Below are positions 1 through 5,890 of a DNA stretch of 6,930 nt, one piece after another. The stretch lies in assembly GCA_947463975.1 (NCBI GenBank), contig CANHUW010000088.1, forward strand, positions 1 through 6,930. Direction: 5' to 3'. This stretch comes from Bacteroidota bacterium (lineage in GTDB: Bacteria; Bacteroidota; Bacteroidia; Chitinophagales; Chitinophagaceae). The translations under genes were made by a program, and so were the position numbers. The first letter of the stretch is position 1, and every line of letters begins with the position of its first letter. The notes under the pieces were generated by a model, which worked only from the letters and a program-made list of their open reading frames with translations, was not told the DNA's origin and did no database searches.

Positions 1-86
1 CTTTTAGGAAGTATTTTGAAAAAGACTCCAAAAATCCTGAATTCTTTATTTCAATAAGAGGTGTGGGGTATAAGTTCAAAATTTAG
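1..86 (+). CDS. Response regulator, OmpR/PhoB family, C-terminal fragment
   Basis: Only the last 27 codons are in the window, read from base 3 to the TAG at 84-86. The translation begins FRKYFEKDSKNPEFF and ends ISIRGVGYKFKI. This is the hallmark end of the OmpR/PhoB winged-helix DNA-binding domain: helix 3 of the type LRKkL, then D-P-x, then the C-terminal beta hairpin with the near-invariant R-G-x-G-Y-x-F. By family knowledge the complete protein should be about 225-240 residues with an N-terminal phosphoacceptor domain, which is not visible here. No histidine kinase gene follows, so any partner kinase must be upstream or elsewhere. The stop is 23 bases before the FeS-subunit start with no promoter seen between, so the regulator may be co-transcribed with, and may control, the oxidoreductase genes (inference). 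Confidence 0.88.
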   Translation, partial: FRKYFEKDSKNPEFFISIRGVGYKFKI

Positions 87-91
87 TAACT

Positions 92-108
92 TACGTCAAA
101 TCGACGTA
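92..108. promoter_or_regulatory. Dyad TACGTC-N5-GACGTA before the FeS-subunit start
   Basis: Six-base perfect inverted arms (92-97 and 103-108) flank the 5-base spacer AAATC. The dyad fills most of the 23-base gap after the response-regulator stop and ends one base before the ATG at 110. As DNA it could be an operator; as RNA it would fold a hairpin over the ribosome-binding region. Both roles are inference. The arms are more G+C-rich than their surroundings, which makes the dyad stand out, but it is short enough to arise by chance. Confidence 0.35.
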
Positions 109-109
109 T

Positions 110-715
110 ATGAATCCTTGCCATTTTTCAGATGCTAGAAGAGGCTTTTTAAAAAAGACTGCTTCTTTGGCTGCATTGTATTTAACTCCTTCCATTTTGG
201 TGAATGCAGTTGCGGCAGAATCAATCATTCCTTTACCTATCCCTAAAGAAAAACTACATCTTAGTATCAATGGTAAAGTACTTGATTTGGAGATTGATGC
301 AAGAACCACTTTACTTAATCTATTAAGAGAGCAAATTGGATACACTGGCACCAAAAAGGGTTGCGAGATGGGTCAATGTGGTGCGTGTACTATTCATATA
401 AATGGTAAAAGAACTAAGTCTTGTATGCAGTTGGCTTTAAATCATCAAAATAATCAAATTACCACCATAGAGGGATTATCAAAAGGAGATGATTTACATC
501 CAATGCAAAAAGCATTTTTAAAACACGATGCATTTCAATGTGGGTACTGTACTTCAGGTCAGATAATGTCTGCAGTAGCATGTGTTAGAGAAGGTCAAGC
601 AAAAAACAGAGATATGATTAAAGCATATATGGATACCAATATATGCAGATGTGGCGCATACCAAAATATAGTAGACGCTATTGAAGAAGTTGCAAAATCT
701 GGAACAAAAATTTAA
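110..715 (+). CDS. Tat-exported 2x[2Fe-2S] subunit of a PaoABC-type aldehyde oxidoreductase
   Basis: This is the small iron-sulfur subunit (201 aa) of a xanthine-oxidase-family molybdoenzyme. It passes electrons from the Mo site through two [2Fe-2S] clusters. Residues 9-16 (ARRGFLKK) are a twin-arginine motif, followed by a hydrophobic stretch (about 18-36) and a likely cleavage near VNAVAA, so the enzyme should act in the periplasm. The ferredoxin-like domain (about 48-125) carries C85-x4-C90-x2-C93-x11-C105. The helical second domain carries C144-x2-C147 and C179-x-C181. All eight ligands are present. Length and layout fit PaoA/YagT of E. coli (about 229 aa). The ATG at 110 is chosen because it starts just before the Tat motif and no earlier in-frame start follows the upstream stop. 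The Mo subunit begins 10 bases downstream. The FAD subunit that normally comes next is missing. Confidence 0.93.
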   Translation: MNPCHFSDARRGFLKKTASLAALYLTPSILVNAVAAESIIPLPIPKEKLHLSINGKVLDLEIDARTTLLNLLREQIGYTGTKKGCEMGQCGACTIHINGKRTKSCMQLALNHQNNQITTIEGLSKGDDLHPMQKAFLKHDAFQCGYCTSGQIMSAVACVREGQAKNRDMIKAYMDTNICRCGAYQNIVDAIEEVAKSGTKI

Positions 716-725
716 ATCTATCATC

Positions 726-2957
726 ATGTATAACAATATTAATACGACCATTTTACAAGACGAAAGAGTAGATGGTGCAGATAAAACAAATGGAAAGGCT
801 AAGTATACTGCAGAATACCAGCTTGCCAATTTAGCGTATGGTGTTTTTGTGACAAGTAATATCGCTAAAGGAACTGTTAAAGAATTGGATATTTCAAAAG
901 CGATTGCTGCTCCTGGCGTATTGGATGTAATATATTATGCCAATTGCCCTGCAGTTCCAGGATACAATCCTAATGCTTCTGAAAGACCAAAGAATGTCAA
1001 TGAATGGAGAGGGCATAAGGTTTTATATGACAACAAGGTTCGTTTCTTTGGACAACCCATTGCACTGATTGTGGCAGATAGTTTTGAAAATGCCAATGCT
1101 GCAATAAGATTAGTTAAAGCTGTTTATGATAAAGAAGAACACGAAACAAATTTTGATGTTTTAAGAAAAGATTCAACTAAACTAAAGCCTGCAGTGACTT
1201 ATAAAAGAGGTCAGGAAAAAGCATTTGCTACTGCTAGTAAATTTATTGAAGCCGAATATAATATACCCATTGAAGTGCATTTGCCCATGGAGATGCATGC
1301 AACAATTGCTTATTGGGAAGGTGAAGACAAGATCACTTTATATGATAAAACCCAAGGTCCTAAAAGTACACAGAGTACAGTTGCTAGAACATTTGGCCTA
1401 CAAGAAAAAAACGTAAGAGTAATTGCTGAAAATGTGGGAGGTGGTTTTGGAAGCGGTTTAAGAAGTTGGGCTAATGTTCCTGCTGCATGTATAGCTTCTA
1501 AGAAATTGAATCGTCCAGTTAAAATTGTTTTAACCAGACCTCAAATGTTTAATTTGGCTGGTTATAGGCCTCAATCCTGGCAAAAGATAGGCATTGGTGC
1601 TGATGCGACTGGTAAATTCATTGGCATAACCCATGAAGCCATAAGTAACACCTCTAAGTATGAAGATTTTAGAGAAGGGATTGTAAATGTATCTAGATTT
1701 TTATATGCTGTTGATAATGTTGATACAAAATACAATGTATTGCCTTTGGATTTAAGTACGCCAATTTGGATGAGAGGGCCAGGTGAAGCATCTGGATGTT
1801 TTGCTTTAGAGTCTGCAATTGATGAACTTTCTTATCAATTGAATATGGATCCTATTGATTTGAGAATTAAAAATTTTACAGATATCAATCCAGAAAATAA
1901 AATGCCTTTTTCTGCTATCAATTTAAAAGATTGCTATGCGTATGGCAAAGAAAAAATTGGATGGAAAAGTAGACCAACTAAACCAGGGACATTGAAAGAA
2001 AATGGAATGTACATTGGCTATGGAATGGCTGTTGGAGTATTTGGTGCAGGAAAAGGGACTGCCTCTGTAAGAGCAGTATTTTCCAAAGATGGAAGATTGG
2101 TTTTAGAATGTGCAGTAAGTGATATGGGTCCAGGAACAACTACTTCAATGACTAAGATTGCTTCAACATCTATGCAAATGCCATTGGATAAAATCAAGTT
2201 TAAATTAGGAGATTCTGATTTTCCAGCTGGTCCTTCACAAGGGGGCTCTGGAACTACATCAACTGTTGGTTCTGCAGTAGATATGGCTTGTAAAACTTTA
2301 CAACAAAATTTAAAAGAGTTGGCCATTCAGTTTGCCCCATCATTTGCCAACAAGTTAATTACAGAAATGGAAGTTAAAAATGAATATGTCTTTTTAACAA
2401 CTGATGCTTCTGTAAAAATTAGTGTGATAGATTTAATGAAATTATCTAATAAAGAAGTACTTGATATTACCATTACTTCGAATGGCAATAATCCATCCCA
2501 GATGAAATATACTAGTAATTCTTTTTCTGCACATTTTGTAAAATTAGGGGTAAATCCAAAAACAGGTAAGGTTAAACTTTTAAAAGTGGTTACCACTGGA
2601 GATAATGGAAAAGTAATTAGTCCAAAAACAGCAAGAAGTCAAATGCTTGGAGGTGTGGTAGGCGGCATTGGAATGGCATTGACGGAGCAGGTTCAAATAG
2701 ATCATACAACTGGTCAAATCATCAATTCAAGTTTTGGCACTTATCAAGTACCACTTCATAGCATGATTCCACCTATTGATGTTTGGTTTGTTGACAAACC
2801 TGATTATAATGTGAATTCTATCGGAGCAAAAGGTTTAGGAGAAATCGCTTTAATTGGCTTTTCGGCTGCTGTTGCCAATGCGGTGTATAATGCAACCGGA
2901 AAGCGACTTCGTGATTTACCCATCACTCCAGAAAAAATAAATTTAAAAAAAGCGTAG
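726..2957 (+). CDS. Molybdenum-binding subunit of a PaoC-like aldehyde oxidoreductase (xanthine oxidase family)
   Basis: This is the catalytic subunit (743 aa), expected to carry the molybdopterin-cytosine dinucleotide cofactor and to oxidise aldehydes to acids. An a/b hammerhead domain (about 10-125, VDGADKTNGKAKY near the start) is followed by the two Mo-cofactor domains. Visible motifs are GGGFGSG (238-244), MRGPGEASG with R350, QGGSGTTS (505-512), KTARSQ, and GLGE with the catalytic base E706, followed by YNATGKRLRDLPIT near the C-terminus. Length and motifs match E. coli PaoC (732 aa) better than the IorB type, which carries an extra N-terminal segment. It has no signal peptide; in the Pao family the Mo subunit is exported folded with the Tat-bearing FeS subunit. 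The ATG at 726 is preferred over an in-frame TTG at 681, which lies inside the FeS gene and adds 15 non-homologous residues. No cofactor-insertion chaperone (XdhC/PaoD) is in the window. Exact substrate unknown. Confidence 0.92.
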   Translation: MYNNINTTILQDERVDGADKTNGKAKYTAEYQLANLAYGVFVTSNIAKGTVKELDISKAIAAPGVLDVIYYANCPAVPGYNPNASERPKNVNEWRGHKVLYDNKVRFFGQPIALIVADSFENANAAIRLVKAVYDKEEHETNFDVLRKDSTKLKPAVTYKRGQEKAFATASKFIEAEYNIPIEVHLPMEMHATIAYWEGEDKITLYDKTQGPKSTQSTVARTFGLQEKNVRVIAENVGGGFGSGLRSWANVPAACIASKKLNRPVKIVLTRPQMFNLAGYRPQSWQKIGIGADATGKFIGITHEAISNTSKYEDFREGIVNVSRFLYAVDNVDTKYNVLPLDLSTPIWMRGPGEASGCFALESAIDELSYQLNMDPIDLRIKNFTDINPENKMPFSAINLKDCYAYGKEKIGWKSRPTKPGTLKENGMYIGYGMAVGVFGAGKGTASVRAVFSKDGRLVLECAVSDMGPGTTTSMTKIASTSMQMPLDKIKFKLGDSDFPAGPSQGGSGTTSTVGSAVDMACKTLQQNLKELAIQFAPSFANKLITEMEVKNEYVFLTTDASVKISVIDLMKLSNKEVLDITITSNGNNPSQMKYTSNSFSAHFVKLGVNPKTGKVKLLKVVTTGDNGKVISPKTARSQMLGGVVGGIGMALTEQVQIDHTTGQIINSSFGTYQVPLHSMIPPIDVWFVDKPDYNVNSIGAKGLGEIALIGFSAAVANAVYNATGKRLRDLPITPEKINLKKA

Positions 2958-2970
2958 ACATTTAATTCAA

Positions 2971-5112
2971 ATGAATATGAAATGGAAACTATTAGTTTTT
3001 GGCTTATGTTTTGTAGCCAATTTTGCAATTGCTCAAGATGCCAAACAGCCTAATCCATTTCAGCCCGAAATAGATGCATTTGCTAAAGCAGATAAAATCA
3101 ATATGCCCGACGAGGGTAAGATTCTTTTTGCTGGAAGTTCTTCATTTAGATTATGGAAAGATGTGAATGATTATTTTCCTGGTATGCCAATATTAAATAG
3201 AGGATTCGGTGGGGCAACCTTATTGGATCTTATCCAATATTCAAAAGAAACAATTATTCAATATAAGCCAAAGCAAATTTTTATTTACTGTGGCGAAAAT
3301 GATATTGCGGATAATGATACCGTAAAACCAAAAGATGTCTTCAATCGATTTAAGAAATTATATTCTATTTTAAGAACACAACTTCCCGCGTCAACACCTA
3401 TTGTGTTTTTATCCTTGAAGCCAAGTATCGCAAGATGGTCCATGCACGAAAAAATGGCAGCTTCCAACGAATTAATTAAAAGCTTTGTTAAAACTCAAAA
3501 AAATATTCAGTTCTTGGATGTGTATAGTGCAATGCTTGGTGCAGATGGGCAGCCTTTCAATGATATATTTATTGCAGACAAACTCCATATGAATACTAAA
3601 GGGTATGCAATTTGGCAAAAACTAATTTCACCATTATTATTACAAGGAGAAAAGTCTGTTGTTGATACTCATTCGGGTAAAGTAGCTGGTTTCAAAGAAG
3701 GCAGCATTAATGTTTTCAAAGGTATTCCTTTTGCTGCTCCTCCGATAGGCGATTTAAGATGGAAAGCGCCGCAAAAAGTGCAATCTTGGACAGGTATTAA
3801 AGATTGTGTTCAATTTGGTGCAAGTCCCATTCAATTTGAACCTGTTCCAATTATGTGCTGGTCTGAAGAATTTCTAATTCCAAAGAAACCGATAGATGAA
3901 GATTGTTTGTATTTAAATGTTTGGGCTAAATCTAGCCCAATAAAAAAACCAGTATTAGTATATATTTATGGAGGTGGTTTTGTATCTGGAGGAGCTGGCT
4001 GTGCCATCTACGATGGAAAAGAAATAGCAGAAAAGGATGTAGTCTTTGTAACAATCAATTATAGAGTAGGTGTTTTCGGATTTTTAGCACATCCTGAATT
4101 AACAAAAGAATCTGGTTATGGCGCTTCGGGAAATTATGCATTATTAGATATGATAGCTGCTTTAAAATGGGTCAAAGAAAATATTGCAGCATTTGGAGGA
4201 GATCCTAATCAAGTTACAATTGCTGGACAATCTGCCGGGGCATTTGCAGTGAATCATTTGTGCGCTAGTCCTTTAGCAAAAGGATTATTTAAAGGTGCAA
4301 TTGCACAAAGTGGTGGAAGTATATTAAGTAGTACTTTAAGACCAAACACTAATTTAGAACAGGCAGAAAAAATGGGTCTTGATTTTGCAAAAAAATTAAA
4401 TGTAAATTCCATAGAATCGTTAAGAAAATTATCCGCTCAAACTATTTTTAAATCTAATCAAGGTTTAACATATCCAATTGAAGACGGTTATGTATTACCA
4501 ACTTCAATTGCGGACATTTATGCAAAAGGAGCACAAAATGATGTTGCATTAATCTTGGGTTGGAACTTTGATGATAGAGTGAGTGGCCCTCCAGTAAAAG
4601 CAGAAGCGTATAAAATTCAATTGCAAAAACAATATGGAGCTAATGCAGAAAAAGTACTTCAATATTATCCTGCAACCAATGATTCTATTGCTGCAATATC
4701 TCAAGACAATTTAAGTAGAGATGCATTTTTTGGAGTGCAAGGTTTTGCTTGGGCGAATGCTCAACTTCAAAAAGGCAAATCCAATATTTATGTTTATAAT
4801 TTTAATCGTAAGCTTCCTGCTTATACAGCAGCTTCAAATTTTGGAGCTTTCCACACTGGAGAAGTGCCTTATGTATTCAATAATTTAAAAACAGTGAACA
4901 GACCATGGCAGGATATTGACATGCAGTTAGCGGATCAAATGTCTACATATTGGGTCAATTTTGCTAAAACAGGCAATCCAAATGGTTCAAAATTGACCCA
5001 ATGGCCAACCTATACAAAGCAAAAGGGCCAAGTAATGATTTTAGCAGAGAAAATTCGACAAGAAGAGCTACCATTTAAGCAGGGCTTGGAAGTTTTATCT
5101 ACCCTCTATTAA
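2971..5112 (+). CDS. Secreted two-domain esterase: SGNH hydrolase fused to type-B carboxylesterase
   Basis: The protein has 713 aa and an N-terminal signal peptide (hydrophobic core about 7-18, cleavage likely after A19-I20-A21). Domain 1 (about 24-224) is an SGNH hydrolase: block I GSSS (55-58, probable nucleophile S57), block II NRGFGG (G78), block III GEND (N110), block V D203-x2-H206. Domain 2 (about 229-713) is a full-length carboxylesterase: PFAAPPIGDLRW (253-264), EDCLYLNVW (310-318), oxyanion hole GGGF (334-337), nucleophile elbow GQSAG with S421, and GAFHTGEVPYVF with H628. The acid position, usually Glu in a DEG context, reads W-N-F-D-D-R (531-536), so D535 appears to replace Glu. 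Both domains are of normal length, so this is a true fusion and not a degraded pair. It starts 13 bases after the Mo-subunit stop, suggesting co-transcription. Substrate cannot be read; acylated or feruloylated polysaccharides and other esters are possible. An alternative start is the ATG at 2977. Confidence 0.9.
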   Translation: MNMKWKLLVFGLCFVANFAIAQDAKQPNPFQPEIDAFAKADKINMPDEGKILFAGSSSFRLWKDVNDYFPGMPILNRGFGGATLLDLIQYSKETIIQYKPKQIFIYCGENDIADNDTVKPKDVFNRFKKLYSILRTQLPASTPIVFLSLKPSIARWSMHEKMAASNELIKSFVKTQKNIQFLDVYSAMLGADGQPFNDIFIADKLHMNTKGYAIWQKLISPLLLQGEKSVVDTHSGKVAGFKEGSINVFKGIPFAAPPIGDLRWKAPQKVQSWTGIKDCVQFGASPIQFEPVPIMCWSEEFLIPKKPIDEDCLYLNVWAKSSPIKKPVLVYIYGGGFVSGGAGCAIYDGKEIAEKDVVFVTINYRVGVFGFLAHPELTKESGYGASGNYALLDMIAALKWVKENIAAFGGDPNQVTIAGQSAGAFAVNHLCASPLAKGLFKGAIAQSGGSILSSTLRPNTNLEQAEKMGLDFAKKLNVNSIESLRKLSAQTIFKSNQGLTYPIEDGYVLPTSIADIYAKGAQNDVALILGWNFDDRVSGPPVKAEAYKIQLQKQYGANAEKVLQYYPATNDSIAAISQDNLSRDAFFGVQGFAWANAQLQKGKSNIYVYNFNRKLPAYTAASNFGAFHTGEVPYVFNNLKTVNRPWQDIDMQLADQMSTYWVNFAKTGNPNGSKLTQWPTYTKQKGQVMILAEKIRQEELPFKQGLEVLSTLY
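3921..3940 (+). repeat. Short perfect hairpin inside the esterase gene
   Basis: TTGGGCTA and TAGCCCAA form an 8-bp perfect stem around the 4-base loop AATC. It lies in codons for VWAKSSPIK, just after the conserved EDCLYLNVW motif. It is followed by an A-run and not a T-run, so it is not an intrinsic terminator on the coding strand. A role in mRNA structure is possible but unproven. Confidence 0.4.
4949..5002 (+). repeat. 15-bp perfect inverted repeat inside the esterase gene
   Basis: ATTGGGTCAATTTTG (4949-4963) is matched exactly by its reverse complement CAAAATTGACCCAAT (4988-5002) across a 24-base spacer. It lies in the codons for the YWVNFAKTGNPNG to QW segment near the 3' end of the carboxylesterase domain, a region conserved in that family. 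There is no T-tract after it. In mRNA it could form a 15-bp stem about 110 bases before the stop codon. Confidence 0.6.
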
Positions 5113-5137
5113 TAAATCTTCCAAAAACTTACTTCAT

Positions 5138-5149
5138 TAAATCGATTTA
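5138..5149. promoter_or_regulatory. Palindrome TAAATCGATTTA upstream of the lipoprotein -7 element
   Basis: A 12-bp perfect palindrome ends three bases before the TATTTTTG element, in the spacer between -33 and -7. That is a position where a dimeric repressor could block RNA polymerase. Palindromes of this length are expected a few times by chance in a window of this size, so only the location makes it notable. Confidence 0.25.
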
Positions 5150-5152
5150 TGC

Positions 5153-5160
5153 TATTTTTG
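5153..5160 (+). promoter_or_regulatory. Candidate Bacteroidota promoter (-7 element TATTTTTG) for the lipoprotein gene
   Basis: The octamer fits the TAnnTTTG -7 consensus of Bacteroidota primary sigma factors exactly. No good TTTG -33 element is present; the nearest match is CTTA at about 5128-5131, 21 bases upstream. Transcription would begin about 5-7 bases after the octamer, near 5165-5167. That falls on or within the first possible ATG (5165) and therefore favours translation from the ATG at 5183 with a short A-rich leader. Confidence 0.5.
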
Positions 5161-5182
5161 AAAAATGATTAAAAATCGTAAT

Positions 5183-5602
5183 ATGAAAAAAGGCTTAATT
5201 TATTTGTTTTTTGCTTCATTGGTATTTGTTGCTTGTAGTAAATCTGGTGACAATCCTGCACCAACACCTCCCCCTACAGCTACACCAGAAGCTACAATTG
5301 AATTTTCCATTGATCCAGATCCAGGAACTACCATTTACGCTTCATTGGGTGCATCTCAATCTATTGCTGTCAATATTTCTTCTAAGCTTCCAACTACTGG
5401 TGTAACCATTGATGTAAAAACAACTAAGGATAGTGATGGTAGTACTGTTTCATCAAGCAGTGTAGCAAGTAATGCTGTAAAAAATACAATTTCTGTAGAC
5501 AACCTAACTGCTGGTGTTTTATGTACAACTACTATAACTGTTACTTCTAAGTCTAAAGCAGACAACAATGCTTTTAAGTCTTTTAAAATCGCAAGAAAAT
5601 AA
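5183..5602 (+). CDS. Small lipoprotein of unknown function
   Basis: The predicted protein has 139 aa. MKKGLIYLFFASLVFVAC is a lipoprotein signal peptide with C18 as the lipidated cysteine; the lipobox residues before it are F-V-A, so position -3 is Phe instead of the common Leu. A short polar stretch (SKSGDN) leads to a proline/threonine linker (PAPTPPPTATPEA), and then a Ser/Thr/Val-rich segment of alternating hydrophobic residues that looks all-beta and Ig-like (TIEFSIDP, ISVDNLTAGVLCTTTITVTSK). It should be tethered to the inner or outer membrane. The ATG at 5183 is preferred over one at 5165, which would add MIKNRN and overlap the predicted transcription start. It is followed by a strong hairpin terminator, so it forms its own unit, although read-through from the esterase gene is possible because no terminator separates them. 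I do not recognise a named family. Confidence 0.8.
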   Translation: MKKGLIYLFFASLVFVACSKSGDNPAPTPPPTATPEATIEFSIDPDPGTTIYASLGASQSIAVNISSKLPTTGVTIDVKTTKDSDGSTVSSSSVASNAVKNTISVDNLTAGVLCTTTITVTSKSKADNNAFKSFKIARK

Positions 5603-5618
5603 TTTCATAATACAGTAT

Positions 5619-5656
5619 AACAAAAAAGCCACTCAAATTTGAGTGGCTTTTTTGTT
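5619..5656. terminator. Bidirectional intrinsic terminator, 38-bp perfect palindrome
   Basis: Two 19-base arms (left arm AACAAAAAAGCCACTCAAA, right arm its exact reverse complement) meet with no spacer. In RNA the GCCACTC/GAGTGGC stem closes over the AAATTT centre and is followed by a U-run in either direction. It sits 16 bases after the lipoprotein stop on + and 22 bases after the small basic gene's stop on -, so it can end both convergent transcripts. Confidence 0.92.
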
Positions 5657-5678
5657 GAGTCGTTTTAAAGATCAAAAA

Positions 5679-5840
5679 TCAACTTCCTCTTGATCCGCCA
5701 GTTTTGATGGGTTTCTTATTTGCTCCAGTTGATTTTGTATTTGCTTTTGCAATAAATTTTGAACTTCCACCTTGAACAGTTGATTTTGTGTTATTAGCGG
5801 CGTTTTTTGCTGCTTTCTTTTCGTTGATATGAAATCCCAT
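5679..5840 (-). CDS. Very small basic low-complexity protein, function unknown
   Basis: The predicted protein has 53 aa, running from MGFHINEKKAAKNAANNTKS to KTGGSRGS. It is rich in Lys, Asn, Ser, Thr, Gly and Ala, has almost no hydrophobic residues and is strongly basic, so it is probably disordered. Such a composition could suit nucleic-acid or ribosome contact, but that is only inference. NTKST occurs at residues 17-21 and 34-38, part of a 17-residue unit present twice. An upstream in-frame ATG at 5882 would add 14 residues (MMIINYIYTSNITI) that read like translated AT-rich promoter DNA, so the ATG at 5840 is preferred. Support for a real gene comes from the correctly placed terminator just after its stop and the fact that no other gene occupies this stretch. 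No family is recognised. Confidence 0.6.
   Translation of the reverse strand: MGFHINEKKAAKNAANNTKSTVQGGSSKFIAKANTKSTGANKKPIKTGGSRGS
5726..5789. repeat. 13-bp direct repeat with a 51-bp period
   Basis: CAGTTGATTTTGT occurs at 5726-5738 and again at 5777-5789. The offset of 51 bases is exactly 17 codons, so the repeat keeps the reading frame of the small - strand gene and yields the two NTKST motifs. It suggests an internal duplication. Confidence 0.6.
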
Positions 5841-5854
5841 AATAGTTATATTTG
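5823..5854 (+). promoter_or_regulatory. Candidate promoter GTTG-N20-TATATTTG for the DUF2461 gene
   Basis: TATATTTG (5847-5854) matches the Bacteroidota -7 consensus TAnnTTTG exactly. GTTG (5823-5826) lies 20 bases upstream, close to the expected place of the TTTG -33 element. The start would be near 5860, giving a leader of about 30 AT-rich bases before the ATG at 5891. The -33 side overlaps the first codons of the divergent small gene. Confidence 0.6.
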
Positions 5855-5859
5855 AGGTA

Positions 5860-5867
5860 TAAATATA
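5860..5867 (-). promoter_or_regulatory. Weak candidate -7 element for the small basic gene
   Basis: On the - strand the octamer reads TATATTTA, one base off TAnnTTTG. It would start transcription near 5853 and leave a leader of about 13 bases before the ATG at 5840. No -33 match is found at the expected distance, so support is thin. Confidence 0.25.
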
Positions 5868-5890
5868 ATTAATAATCATCAATAATTAGC

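Noticed and set aside
681..725. TTG start giving the Mo subunit 15 extra N-terminal residues
   Set aside because: It lies inside the end of the FeS gene, the added residues match nothing expected in PaoC-like proteins, and an ATG at 726 sits where the family begins.
2018..2326. Open frame of 102 codons on the - strand inside the Mo subunit
   Set aside because: It is antisense to a strongly conserved gene and has no recognisable features; treated as a shadow. The same holds for the other antisense or out-of-frame stretches in the large genes.
4295..4306. Palindrome GTGCAATTGCAC
   Set aside because: A 12-bp palindrome within conserved esterase codons (GAIAQ); a few are expected by chance in a window of this size and nothing about the position suggests a role.
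5165..5182. Earlier ATG for the lipoprotein
   Set aside because: The predicted transcript start falls on it, and the MKK start at 5183 gives a more typical lipoprotein signal peptide.
5211..5405. Leu-rich out-of-frame ORF within the lipoprotein gene
   Set aside because: It overlaps a gene with a clear signal peptide and promoter; its Leu-rich content follows from reading the Ala/Thr/Pro codons in another frame.
5841..5882. Longer start of the small basic protein
   Set aside because: The 14 extra residues read like translated AT-rich promoter sequence and do not match the composition of the rest.
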